NCBI GenBank assembly: GCA_963989385.1
Contig: OZ022498.1
Location: 5,339,501 to 5,403,500, forward strand
DNA: 64,000 nucleotides
Reading direction: 5' to 3'
DNA from: Ctena decussata
Taxonomy: Eukaryota; Mollusca; Bivalvia; Lucinida; Lucinidae
Each line of letters begins with the position of its first letter. Within the stretch, counting starts at the first letter, position 1. The notes beneath the pieces are model-generated. The model was not told the origin of the DNA, ran no database searches, and was given only the letters and a program-made list of their open reading frames with translations. This document shows positions 23,953 to 34,695 of this stretch, piece after piece. Made by a program: the position numbers and the translations under genes.

Positions 23953-25550
23953 GATATTGTACTTTTCACATGGGATTCTGATATATAAAAGTACAAAACA
24001 GCTGTTGCTGACACTCTAACATTGGGGTCAGTGTTAGCGTCAATGTCCCTGTCCGTATAAAAGAATATTTTGGTAAAAGATTTTTATGTGATGGCAAGGG
24101 GCTGTCACTCGGGTGAGCTATCCTGTACACAAACTGATCTTGTCGAACAACTATTTTGCATATCATCTATGGAAGAATTAGGTATTATTGGGCAGTTAAT
24201 CTGTAATTTATTTCACTGTTTTAGAAATGGTGCAAATGCCTATGGAACTGGGAATTCCATGTTGTCTTCTTTTGTTTGGGAAGTTCCAAAAAACGTTTAG
24301 TTAATCTTTAGAGGGGTGCAAATGGTGACAATGCTCGATTTGGTTATAAGGGGTCAAAGGTGTGCTTTACTTTTGCAGAATTAGTGCTTTACTTTTGCAG
24401 AATTATTGCAAATTACCTAGTGATAGTCACCTGGGCGTTCCTAGCAAATTTTACAAGCAGTTGGGAATTTTAAACTTGACTATTGGTGAAAAAGCTAGGA
24501 TACTATTTAAGATATGGACTGGTTCCTTTTATGGGCACCACTTATACACAGCACTGGTTGCGGTGGGCTCATATAGCATTGTCGAGAGGTGTTCTGGCTC
24601 TTTCACCATCTCTTTGGCCTTTATTAAGTTATAGTTGTATCCATGATATGGTACAGTGGTCACAGTAGTTCAGACACTCAAGGAAGTGTGGGTGGGATAA
24701 CTAACTTCTGGATTTTTATGGTTTTGTACCCTGGGAAGACTTGTCCGACTTACATAACTAAACGATTTAGCAAAATTAGTGAGTTTCAGATATTTGTCTG
24801 AACTATTTTACAAATCAGATTTACAAATTTGTTTACCATAGAAATGAACAAGAAGCAGGTAATCGTGGAAAAGATATTGTTGTGATTTGCTGTGATAATA
24901 CAAATGTTAGGAGTGTACTAATTTTTGCAAATTTTTTGCAAATTTTATGTTTTGAAAGTTTGTGGGAGCTTTCAAATCTCCTTGAAAACACACTTTTTAC
25001 AGAGGATTAATAGAGAAAATCAACAGAAGCCCAAACATGAAGTTTGTTAGATAAATGAATTTGTTTGATATATTTCTTTTTAAAATATCAACTTTTGTCC
25101 TCACAAAAATAAGTTATTCATGAAATACACCGTATGAGAAATTATTTTAATTTTTGTTATTTAAAAAATAAATATTGCCAAATATCACACTCAATTCTAT
25201 ATAAAATCTGTAATTATATAGGTTATATTCTGACATACAACCCTCTTGCACAATATCTATTGTAATTATGGTTCCTTTGTTAAGTGCAACACGGTTGTAA
25301 CTTCAAGTTACAACCCTTTTGCACAGAGTTCATCATCAGATTGTTCTCTCATTCTGGCGCAAAACAGTTGTATCTCAAATTTATCCAAAAACTCTTTCTG
25401 CATTAAAGTTATTTTATTTTTGTAACCACACAATAATTTTAGTTGCTCCACTTTATCATTCATGTGTAAATGATATTATATTGACTTATATTAATTAAAT
25501 TAATAAACATAAACAGTTTTTTGCTCCTCCTGAAAAGTTTTCAAAAGTGG
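23953..25550. other. Interior of the 7.8-kb TIR element, right part
   Basis: Contains a 22-bp direct duplication (GTGCTTTACTTTTGCAGAAT at 24362 and 24384). Short hydrophobic frames at 24362-24668 could be remnants of a transposase but show no motif I can name. The subterminal palindrome at 25276-25322 and single motif at 25355 belong to the element end. Confidence 0.35.
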
Positions 25551-25576
25551 AGTTACAACCCTTTTGCGCTGAGCCC

Positions 25577-26049
25577 TCGATCTGTCTTGAGGAATTTAGA
25601 AGCTGTCGTACCCGGTTATTCTCCTACCACATCTGTCTCACGCAAAATGGGGAGCGAATTCTTTGAAGGGTCACTGTGTGAGTGCACTCCAGTAGACCAG
25701 GTTGTGGGGAATTTAGCTCAAGCTATGAATGGTAGCACACAGGACCCTTTTTGTTGTGGTGCTCCTGTATTAAACAGTTCTGTGAGAGTTGTCCCCCTTT
25801 GTTTGGGACACCGGTGACAGTTTAACGACTCAGATCAGCATGCGCCTCTCTGAGCCTCAGAAAACTTATAATGTCAAATAATAACTTCAAGACAGATTTT
25901 CAATTTCTGAATTTTGAATTTTATTAAATCAACTAAAATGCGCTGGATGCAGACTGATTTATTTTTCCAGAGTCCTAAAATGTTCCTTACGCACATTCAC
26001 AAATAGTCCTAAATGTCACTTAATCACAAAACACAAATTTCAGTTGGTT
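25577..26049. other. Unassigned flank
   Basis: An open plus frame at 25560-25817 shows no domain I recognise. Then T-rich sequence with repeated GTCCTAAA. Confidence 0.3.
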
Positions 26050-28116
26050 CTCCTAAATCGGTGAGACGATTGACCGAAATCACCGAAATCTACTGAAATC
26101 ACCGAAATCACCATAGAATTTACAGAAATCACCTATAATAGTGTCAAATAAATGACTATATATGTATAACTGGTTATTAATAAGTCATATTTTTCTTTCC
26201 TGATAAAACTCTGCAGTATTATATAAGAAATATGCATAAAATAGCACCATAGATTAGTGACGATAAACCGAAATCACCATTAGCTGATGTTTCAATACAC
26301 TCATAAAATCGATAACCGAAATCACCTATAGGTATATGGACATGTAAAATCTGGGTTATTGTACATGCATACACAGTAAAATCAACCAAAATAAAGCATC
26401 TTAAATGCAATCTTGATTTTAAATTTACAAGTCTGTAGGTAATTTTCAACCAAGTATCCAACAAGCCTTCCTTTATATTAACCGACAGAGTTATGCTTGT
26501 ATGTATCGACGATAAACCGAAATCACCACTGAACTCTTTCTTCTCAAATTTGGCTGGCTCAGATAAATTCGACAACTTGGTGATAAACCGAAATCACCGA
26601 TGAAATATAATTAAAATGAATAAAACACACACACGTAAATAAAAAATATGTGATGTCTCTTTCCTGTATCAGAAGCATTAGTTTTTTTTTATTTCTTCAA
26701 TTATTCAATTACAAGTGTACAATTTCAATACAAATAACGCACGCCCAATATTATTTTTCCGAAATAATTGTCTTTGTAACCTATTCAATTTATAATCAAT
26801 CCTATATTTTCTTGTATGATGGTATACATTGACCGTCATTTTTTTTAAGTTTGTTTTAAGTACTGTATAACAATTAGTTTAACTAATAATGCCCAATCAG
26901 TTCACTTAAATATATAATCACGGCGGCATATACGTACATTAAACATATTACGCTATGCAATTAAACTGCAACAAAGAAAGATCGGAGAGAGAGAGAGAGA
27001 GAGAGACGGGAAAAGAGAAAGAATATGCCAAAACTAAAATGCAGACATGACGACAGGAGGAAATGTTTTGCAGGAGGAAATGTTTTGCGTATTTTTAATA
27101 TTGTATGTAGTATATAGAATAGATATAACGTTTTTGCCTGTTCTCCTGTGTGTCCGTTTGCTCGTCCGTAAGGTCTCATTTCGTGAAAAAATGTGCGTTA
27201 ATTTTTTTCTAAAAGTGTTTCGTATGAACACAATATTAGTAAGTATCGATCTTAATTTATTTGCAATTTGTTGATGCTGATGCTGTTGCTGACCAAGGCC
27301 ACAGACTTTGAACTTTTGTATCATTTGGGCTAAATTTTTGCGTCACGTTTTATCTCTCTGAAATTCTTAATGGGAACTTGTCATATTAGCATAGTATTAT
27401 AAGCAGTATCATAACAGGGCTGAGACTGACTAGTGTGCATCCTGTTGATGCTGGTGTTGACTTAAGGTCCTGTGCCGCTAGCGCTAGGAGTCTAACCCAC
27501 GACCACTCCCCCAATCCCCCTTCCCCCACCCAACCCCGACCGCCATGAGTCAGGGAACACACAATTCGCCAGGCCTTGCGGTCCTCTTTGATTAATTAAT
27601 TAATTAATTATCAGAGCTGGGAAGCAATCAGCCATAAAACGTCTTTTGACCCAATTAGTATTGCAACAGCTGGAGGCGTTCCGAGCAATTTAAGTTCTTT
27701 GTGGTGATTTCGGTCAATCGTCGAAAAGGTGATTTCGAACACAAAAACTTGATAAAAACACTTTATTATTAATTTATTTCTGTATTTATTAGTTTTTTAA
27801 TTGATTTAGAAGCGATTTTAATATATCTGCCAAACAAAAATCTAGACATGTACGTCTTTTTCCAATACTGAGGCTAATACCAACACAGGCTTTTCGATGC
27901 AGGCCCATGGGTGATTTCCGTTTATCCTATCATAATTAGTACATCTATATTAAAAACAATATAATTTATTTCTTTTTTACAAACAAATTCAATACATATT
28001 ATCAATAAAAAGTGATTTCAAATGAATTCAGTGGTGATTTCTGCAAATTCTACGGTGATTTCGGTGATTTCAGTAGATTTCGGTGATTTCGGTCAATCGT
28101 CTTACCCCTCCTAAAT
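26050..28116. mobile_element. Mutator-like TIR element with subterminal repeats
   Basis: CTCCTAAAT at 26050-26058 and 28108-28116 is a perfect 9-bp duplication, the length typical of Mutator-like elements. The TIRs begin [C/G]GGT[A/G]AGACGATTGACCG at 26059 and in reverse at 28107. They continue for about 70 bp as runs of ACCGAAATCACC. Further copies of GATAAACCGAAATCACC lie at about 26262, 26308, 26512 and 26581, with inverse GGTGATTTCGGT-type copies at about 27700, 27725, 27905 and 28010. The middle contains a (GA)n tract at 26982-27006 and a piece resembling the array at 60998-61660. No MULE transposase seen. Confidence 0.7.
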
Positions 28117-28762
28117 CCTGAATTTGAATTTCCTAAATGTCTTTGCACATTTGCAAAAGTCCTAAACACTGATTACTGTAATTGTCCCAAACACGATGTC
28201 ACCAGGATACATAATTTTCCAAAACAAAGTTCATCACCTTACAATGTCTAATATCTCTGTCCTAATTTATTGTTCAAAAAACTTTCTGTTTATACATTTA
28301 AAATTATTTCTGTCCCTTTCACTTTCAATACCAGTTTCTAAAATTTACAAGTCCTAAGTTAGCACATCATTTTTCAGAACTAAACACTAAGATTTTTTAC
28401 AAAGATTTGAAAGTCTCTATACAGAACCAAATTAGAAGTCAAACGGTCTATGCAGGGTCTACATTGTAAAATCTTATGTTCACAGTTTCGCTTCCAGATT
28501 CAGACTTTCCTGTTTCACTACCAAAGTAAGACTGTTAATTCAAACTGAAATTCTGTGAGTCCCAAAAATTTCCCTTTATCCAAATTAACCAATAAATTAT
28601 TTTCTTACATTCAGCCAATCGTTAGAAGTCTGTAATATCCAATGAAAGTTTCTGTTAGAAGTTTCTGCTCAAGGTGCCAAATGGTCCCCGGAGTTAATTC
28701 AAGCCAAACTGCTAGAGCAACAAGTTACCTACAATATCAAAAGGGTTTCACTGTCCAAAGAG
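28117..28762. other. Unassigned T- and C-rich stretch
   Basis: Continuation of the 25860-26049 sequence across the Mutator-like insertion (same CCTAAAT-type wording). No coding content recognised. A leader or LTR of the gypsy element is possible but unproven. Confidence 0.3.
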
Positions 28763-31440
28763 ACAAGTCAAGTCAAGTCAAGTCAAAAGAAATTTATTTA
28801 GGCACAAACATATAAATGTCCATTGCCCTCATCATTATGAGGCGATACATATAAGAGAAATGTATGATACACGATATTTTACCACGACATATATACAAAC
28901 ACATTACAACCAAATACTCCCACGCATTGCAGCAAGGTAAACACAAACGTAAAATAATTCATTCATTATTCGTAGTAGTAATAGTAAACGTAAAATTGTA
29001 GCCTGAAGGCAGTTGACCAATTATTATAATCGAAAGAAATTCCTACGCACTAGTCAATGAACTATGTCACAATACACTACATGAACCTCGTGGTTTTTGT
29101 GTAATATACAATGTCAGTAGATTATTAAATTGACTCGCAGGTAAGAAACAAATTTTTCACTTTAACGCGAGCGCAGCCCCTAATTACAAACGACGCAAAA
29201 TATGTCACCGTTTCGGCGTCAACGCAACGTCGAAACGTTTCGTTGACGTCGAAACGCTGCGTCGACGTCGAAACGATGAAGACAACGGTGAGCTGCTCTC
29301 GTGTGTTTCAAACAGAATTTTGCTGTCAACGTTTTAATTATACGTTGAGTAACGTCTAAGTAAAACGCCGAGTCAACACCGTCTCTGTACAACCCTCTCG
29401 TTAATAATAGCAAGTTGGTTCACTCATTTTACAATCTTATAGTAATATTTTATAGTAATTAACCCACTGGGCCCACAGCAGTGAAACAACACAGAATCAA
29501 CGTTGATTCAATGCCATGACGCTGAATAAACGCTGATTCAGCGCTGCTTCAACGCCGGGAATCCTCTGAACTACTATTTCTTAGTTAAGCAAATTGTATA
29601 ATTGTCGGTATTTTACGAGATACCAGAGCGCCGCAGCTGCACCGCCTCGAGCCCACGCAGCGTCAAACGCTCCCGTGACCTTGAAACGATACAGTTACCA
29701 CTAGGCGCCCTCACTGGTAACTATCCTAATGAGTTTTATTAAAATAACACAATTATATTATTCAGCACTGGATCGGTGCTGTCTCAACGTTTATTAAACG
29801 CCGAGACAACGCCAATCCCATCCGCCCTAACACAATCGTACCATTCAGATAAGTTATAAGTCATACAATTTCTACGTGCTGTAATCAGTTACAAGATCGC
29901 CCAAGGCTTCTTCGCGTTTCTGTTTTGCAAGATATAAAAAATTAGCTAATTTTTTCAGAACGATTGGTTTTTCAGTGGTAAGCAACAATTTAAATTTGTT
30001 TATATTTGGCCATGAATGATAGTACCTGGGTATATATTTTATACGTATTTCACGGTAAAAAGGACATGTGAGTAAGAAATGATATTCATCTTCTACCACT
30101 GACATCTGACAAAAAACACACAACCTTTGTTGCTTTTCAATATTTCGGTATCTACCCTCTTCCACAGCTAGCTTATGTGCAGAACACCTTAACTTAGCTA
30201 ATTCAGATCTGTGCCTACCGTCTGTAACACAGTTAAGGTACTTTTCTGCAGCGAATTTCGTTTTGATTATACTGTATGTGCATAATTTACTTGATTTTCT
30301 TAAAGCTTCATACCAACTTTGGTAATATTGGTCATAAACCCTTTCAATAATGCGTGTCAGCTGTAAGTATGTAATATTATCATTATTCCACAGAAAACTG
30401 AATCCTAGTTCATTTAAAAGTTGCTTTACCTTTGATGCCCAACTATCCGAATAACTATTAGCAATTTGGTCTTGAAAAATTTTATGTAAAAGCGAATTCG
30501 GGTTTTTCATAATCTTGAACCAAAACTTTAATATTCTTATTTTGCGTATAACAGACAGCGGTACCCTTCCGACCTCCCCGTATACTGCATTATTACAAGT
30601 CTGTGTTCTTACACCAAGAATTTGCTTTAAAAATTTTAAGTGTACTCGTTCAACATCAAGCGCGGCATGAAACCCCCAAATCTCACATCCGTAGCACAAA
30701 ATAGGCAAAACCATTGTATCGAAAATCTTAACTTTCTCAGAAACATTAAGTGACACTGAATCAAACAAAGAATTTATTGAGAACAAAGCTTTCATTGCTT
30801 GATCAGATAAAGTTTTTTGTGCTTGATAAACTTTACCATTTGCAGACAATGTAACCCCTAAATAAGTAAACTTTGCGACATTTTTTAGTCGCTCATTATT
30901 ATAATATATATCAACATTTTCCACACGACAGCCCTTTTTAAATGTCAAAACAACCGTTTTATCAATATTTACTTTTACGTTCCAACTAAGACAATAAGCA
31001 TGTAATTTATTCAACAATATTTGTAAACCCAGAGGTGTATATGAAAATAAAACGGTGTCATCAGCAAACAACAGCAGAAAAATTTGCAGTTCATCAATGC
31101 TTATAACCTCAGCGGTGTCGTCATTAAGTGAAGTGGACATATCATTAATAAACAAAATAAAAAGTAATGGAGACAGCGGTTCCCCCTGTTTGACCCCCAT
31201 GTAGCTATCGAAATATTGTGTTAAAGACCCATTTACCTTTATGCAAGTTTTAACTGATTTATACATTGCTTGTAAATATTTAACAAACTTGCAGGAAACA
31301 CCAGAATTTAACAATTTAAACCATATGCCATCCCTATAAACTAAATCAAAAGCCTTCTGGAAATCTATAAATGCGCAGTACAGTTTCTTCTTTTCATTAT
31401 TAATGACCTTATTAATTATCGAATGGAGAATAAAAATGCA
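28763..31440 (-). mobile_element. LINE E, reverse transcriptase to 3' tail
   Basis: The minus frame begins in the RT at KKLYCAFIDFQKAFDLV (about 31385, truncated upstream at about 31440). It continues with MGVKQGEPLSPLLFILFIND (about 31200) and LLFADDTVLF (about 31045). The long C-terminal region has a Cys-Cys-His-Cys knuckle (CVFCQ...HFLLTCPF, about 30080-30120), and the stop is at 29872. A 3' UTR follows, with AAATAAATTTC and a (TTGAC)n tail at 28766-28787. The 480-codon frame has no stop. A palindrome-rich array (29200-29820) interrupts the UTR. Confidence 0.88.
29200..29820. repeat. Palindrome-rich array in LINE E 3' UTR
   Basis: Repeated imperfect units of the type CGTCGAAACGTTTCG, TTGACGTCGAAACGCTGCGT, TCAACGTTGATTCA and TCAACGTTTATTAAACG, each self-complementary or nearly so. 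It has much higher CpG content than its surroundings and no coding function. Confidence 0.45.
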
Positions 31441-32095
31441 GTTTCCTAAGCAATTTCCTAAATTAACAATTTAATTGTCTGCCAAACTAAGCTAGAAGCC
31501 AGAGTTGACAAGAGTTAACCAAGTCGATGCCTAATGGCTTTGTTTGTAAATAAGTGTTAAAAGTTTCAAAGACCAAAACCAAGCTTAACTATTCTTGCAA
31601 ATGAAACAGGTGATAACCTTTCAGTCATCAAAGCCAAACAATTTCCCTGTCCATACAATCTCAAAACTTGTCAAAAATATAGTCTTTGATGAACACATAT
31701 CCTGGGAAATATTGAAATCTAAATTGCTGAAATCTTAATATTGCAAAATTAAACTTTTTTAAATATTTTCTTATTTTGCTTATAAAGTTACTCTTTCTTT
31801 CCCATCCATCAAACTCTCTCACTGAAAGATATTAAAAAAATTAAACACCTTTTTCTCCTTTTCTCACTATTTGACATAAAAAAATCCTAAAAATCCATTC
31901 TCTCTTATCTTTCTCATTCTGACCTATTTATTACATTTATTATATCTATTGCCCTTATTATTACATTTATTTATTGAATTTATTACATTTATTTCTAAAC
32001 AAAGTGTACCAAAGTGTAGATATTGTTACAATATATGTTGTACATAGATTTTTCGAAATAAAATATGTTTAAACCAAAGTATACCCTAATTTTGA
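31441..32095. other. Unassigned stretch
   Basis: AT-rich and without exons. Similar in character to 28117-28762, so LINE E may have inserted into the same parent sequence. Confidence 0.3.
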
Positions 32096-32099
32096 CTGG

Positions 32100-32389
32100 T
32101 GACATATCCCAAACGGTTATCTAGTTATGGCGCGCACAATAATAGTCGGGAAAAAAATTCATCAAAGGGGCATAACTTTGAAAGTAAGAAAGGGGGAGCA
32201 ACCATTCTTGTACGCGACACGTTCCCCCAACCTAATACATATTCCTACAACATTTCATGAAGATATCCCAAATGGTTACCAAGTTATGGCGTGCACAAGA
32301 ATGTTGACGGACAGACTTATGGACAGATGGACGGACAGCACCATGCCATAATACATGCGCTTTTTCGAAACGGGCGTACAAAAAACTGA
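32100..32389 (-). mobile_element. Helentron-like element D, partial
   Basis: Two copies of a unit with AGTTATGGCG(C/T)GCACAA (32121, 32281). A GGAC-type microsatellite follows at 32306-32340, and then the terminal hairpin CGCTTTTTCGAAACGGGCGT. The AACAAGAG end is missing. Confidence 0.5.
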
Positions 32390-32449
32390 CTGACACATAT
32401 CCTTGAAACAGCTAATAAATTGGGTGCTACATCTTGGTCATATAATATA

Positions 32450-33512
32450 GTACAAGAATTCCGCGAAATGCTATGTCGCACCTGCATTGCGCTTCCACAG
32501 TAGTAAAGACTATAATTAAAAAGAATGTTTATGAGAAGTGGACAAAAATGCTAGGGTCAACACAATTTTGGATGTAAAATTTTACTAAGTCAGAAGAGCA
32601 TAAAATATAGGTCAAGGGAAGGAATAACTGCAACATCCCTCATTAACACTCCAAAGAGAACCTTTACACCAGGTGTGATGACTACAGGTATCATACTATG
32701 AGACAAAAGGACTAAATGCTACGGCCGACACAATTTTGGGTGTAAAATTTTGCAAAGTCAGCAAAGCATGAAATATATGTCAAAAGTAAATTAATTGCAA
32801 CAGCACTCAAGAACATTCCAAGAAAAAAACTTGACGCCAGGTTTGATAATTCTAGGTATTATAGTTTGTGAGAAATGGACTTAAACACTAGCATAATCAT
32901 AATTTTGAATAAAAAATTTACGAAGTCAGCAGAGCATGATATATGGGTCTAAGAAAATATAAGAGCAACAGCCCTCAAGAACATTCTCAGAAGAAGCTTT
33001 ATGTCAGGTTTGATAATTGTAGGTATCATAGTTTGCAAGAAATGGACTTGAACGCTAGGGTCGACATAATTGTTGGTGGACAGTTTTACAAAGTCAGCAG
33101 AGCATGAAATATAGGTCAAGGTTAAAAATAAGAGCAACAGTCCTCGAGAACATTCTTAGAAAAAGCTTTATGCCAGGTTTGATGATGGTACATATCATAG
33201 TTTGCGAGAAATGGACTTAAATGCTAGGGTCGACGTAATTGTTGATGGACAGTTTTACAAAATCAGCAGATCGTAAAATATAGGTCAAGGGTAAAACTAA
33301 GAGCAAACAGCCTTTGAGAACATTCTAAGAAGAAGTGTTATGCCAGTTTTGATGATTGTAGGTATCATAGTTTGCGAGAAATGGACTTAACACTAGGGTC
33401 GACGTAATTGTTGATGGGCGGGCATACGGACGTACAGACGAAGGGAATGACCGACGAACGGACGGAAAAGTGAATTCCTATATCGCACCTTGCTAAAGCA
33501 GGTGCGCCAAAA
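32450..33512 (-). mobile_element. Helentron-like element E with ~170-bp tandem array
   Basis: The left end ACAAGAATTCCGCG leads to CGCACCTGC. The right end is CGCACCTTGCTAAAGCAGGT followed by GCGCC, so the same inverse pair (CGCACC and GGTGCG) marks both termini. Between them are five to six units of about 170 bp with GCGAGAAATGGACTTAAACG and AAGTCAGCAGAGCATGAAAT. A degenerate GGAC/GACG microsatellite follows at 33425-33470. It lies just downstream of the HTRA2 stop. Confidence 0.6.
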
Positions 33513-33757
33513 ATCATGAATTTTCACCCTCCCCACTATGACTACAACAACAGTACATAAGGAACGTACCCACTGTATTCAAATTCAAAGACCCTTCCTT
33601 TTCACTGCTGTGCCGACAGTACAAGGCTAAGGTAGTGATGACATTTTTATACATCACTGCACTTTTTCAAGAGTTAATTGTAGTTTCAATGTTGTGAATA
33701 TTTTAACAATCAACATTAGCAGGAGGCTAGCTAAGGTAGTGATATCATTTCTACCTG
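33513..33757. other. Former HTRA2 3' flank
   Basis: Directly downstream of the ancestral HTRA2 stop on the minus strand. No strong AATAAA was found. Two partial copies of AGGTAGTGAT-A-CAT lie at about 33631 and 33735. Confidence 0.35.
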
Positions 33758-33800
33758 TCACCGCACTTCTTCAGGAGTAAAATGAAGTTTTAATGTTTGT
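33758..33800 (-). pseudogene. HTRA2: Displaced 3' end of HTRA2 last exon
   Basis: Minus-strand codons directly after the target duplication read QTLKLHFTPEEVR and then TGA at 33760-33758. The TLxLxxTPE pattern is what ends HtrA2 proteins (the last strand of the PDZ domain). With exons 1 to 7 it gives 1272 nt, that is 423 codons plus stop, fully in frame. These 13 codons are now cut off from the gene by the LINE at 33813-34491. Confidence 0.85.
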
Positions 33801-33812
33801 GTATATCTTTTA
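33801..33812. repeat. Target-site duplication, copy 1
   Basis: GTATATCTTTTA, identical to 34492-34503. It represents HTRA2 exon 7 sequence (codons K-R-Y-T on the minus strand) duplicated by the LINE insertion. Confidence 0.92.
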
Positions 33813-34491
33813 GCGCAGATGGCATCCAGAGGGAGATCAAGGTAAAGGGGCAGAAGCTGGGTACTGTAAGCAGCTTCAAATACCTTGGAGCAGTTGTCTC
33901 AGATGATGGCTCAAAACAGGAGGTTCTCTCAAGGATAGCACAAGCCACTTCAGCTCTTGCCAAGCTGAAACCAATTTGGAGAGATAACAACATATCTCTT
34001 GGATCAAAGGTGACACTTATGCGCTCCCTTGTCATTTCCATATTTCTGTATGCCTGTGAATCATGGACCTTGACAGCAGAGTTAGAGAAAAGAACGCAGG
34101 CCTTTGAGATGAGATGCTACCGAAGGTTACTGAACATTTCGTACAAGGACCATATAACCAATGAGGAGGTTCGCAGGAAGATCCAAGCAGCCATTGGAGA
34201 CTATGATGAACTCCTGACGCTGGTCAAGAAACGGAAACTAAGATGGTTTGGCCACGTCTCAAGGTCTTCTGGTTTAGCAAAGACAATTCTTCAGGGCACA
34301 GTGAAAGGAAAAAGAAGAAGAGGTAGACAGAAGAAGAGGTGGGAAGACAATATCAAGGAGTGGACTGGAATGGATTTTGCCAGCTCAACTAGGGCAGCTG
34401 AAGACAGGACAAGATGGAAAGGGATTGTTTTGAAGTCATCTGTGGTGCCCCAACGACCTAGTAAGGTTATGGGATAGAATAGAATAGAATA
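33813..34491 (+). mobile_element. 5'-truncated LINE inserted in HTRA2 last exon
   Basis: The 679-bp insert holds one uninterrupted frame running from SADGIQREIKVKGQKLGTV, through SSFKYLGAVVSDDGSK, ESWTLTAELEKRTQ, CYRRLLNISYKDHI and LRWFGHVSR, to KKRWEDNIKEWTGMDF and a stop. This is the post-RT C-terminal part of a non-LTR retrotransposon. The 3' end is a short TAGAA tandem. Two further copies lie at 2479 (about 93 percent identical by eye) and 21938. The open frame and sharp duplications indicate a young insertion. Its strand is opposite to HTRA2. Confidence 0.93.
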
Positions 34492-34614
34492 GTATATCTT
34501 TTAACAGTAAACGTTAGTGGTTTCCCGGTACTAACAGCTTCATAGATTTCACCAACAGTCTGGACAGCTTTATCATTTATGGCCACAATTACATCTCCGA
34601 CTTGTAGTCCACCT
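34467..34614 (-). CDS. HTRA2: HTRA2 exon 7 (interrupted, new C-terminus)
   Basis: Acceptor TTTTCAG at 34621-34615. The first base completes an Arg codon begun in exon 6, then GGLQVGDVIVAINDKAVQTV and EIYEAVSTGKPLTFTVKRY, the second half of the PDZ domain. At residue 410 the reading enters the LINE tail, adds ILFYSIP and stops at TAA (34469-34467). That gives a predicted protein of 417 residues instead of 423, lacking the last PDZ strand. No GT donor that would splice around the insert in frame was found. Confidence 0.9.
34492..34503. repeat. Target-site duplication, copy 2
   Basis: GTATATCTTTTA directly after the (TAGAA)n tail. On the minus strand it encodes the last HTRA2-derived residues before the LINE. 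Confidence 0.92.
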
Positions 34615-34695
34615 CTGAAAAGTGTAGAAAAAGTACCATAATAATTTGATGATAAGACAGGGATTTTCTCCCTTCAGAATGACCCCATATACCTA

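Larger units (their letters stand above)
17768..25576. mobile_element. DNA transposon with perfect 26-bp TIRs, heavily invaded
   Basis: GGGCTCAGCGCAAAAGGGTT and six further bases at 17768-17793 are exactly repeated in inverse orientation at 25551-25576. Inside each end lies a subterminal set of the same motif (GCAAAACNGTTGTA): a head-to-head palindrome at 19459-19506 with a single copy at about 19427, mirrored by a palindrome at 25276-25322 and a single copy at about 25355. The 7.8-kb interval contains two Helentron-like elements (17867-19390, 19574-20696) and a LINE with a MITE (about 21938-23952). Subtracting them leaves about 3.1 kb. No transposase could be recognised in what remains. No convincing target duplication was found, so the superfamily is open. 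Confidence 0.65.

Noticed and set aside
24362..24668. Overlapping hydrophobic frames as a membrane protein gene
   Set aside because: No splice structure, no recognised domain, and they sit inside an inactivated transposon.
27034..27324. Minus-strand frame of 96 codons
   Set aside because: Composed of repeat-derived sequence with a His/Gln run from a GCT repeat, inside the Mutator-like element.
17600..28762. Possible gypsy LTR or gag on the far side of the inserted elements
   Set aside because: No paired LTRs, primer-binding site or gag zinc knuckle could be shown; left unassigned.
29219..29413. Small protein frame on the minus strand
   Set aside because: Lies entirely in the palindromic array, has no ATG-based context and no similarity.
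33801..34510. Splicing out of the LINE using GTTAAA as donor and the AAAAG in the second duplication as acceptor
   Set aside because: The joined product would be out of frame with the QTLKLHFTPE end and the donor is weak.
34467..34520. AT-AC (U12-type) intron starting ATATAC at the end of HTRA2 exon 7
   Set aside because: The ATATAC belongs to the 12-bp target duplication, and the frame continues perfectly once the LINE is removed, so no intron is needed.
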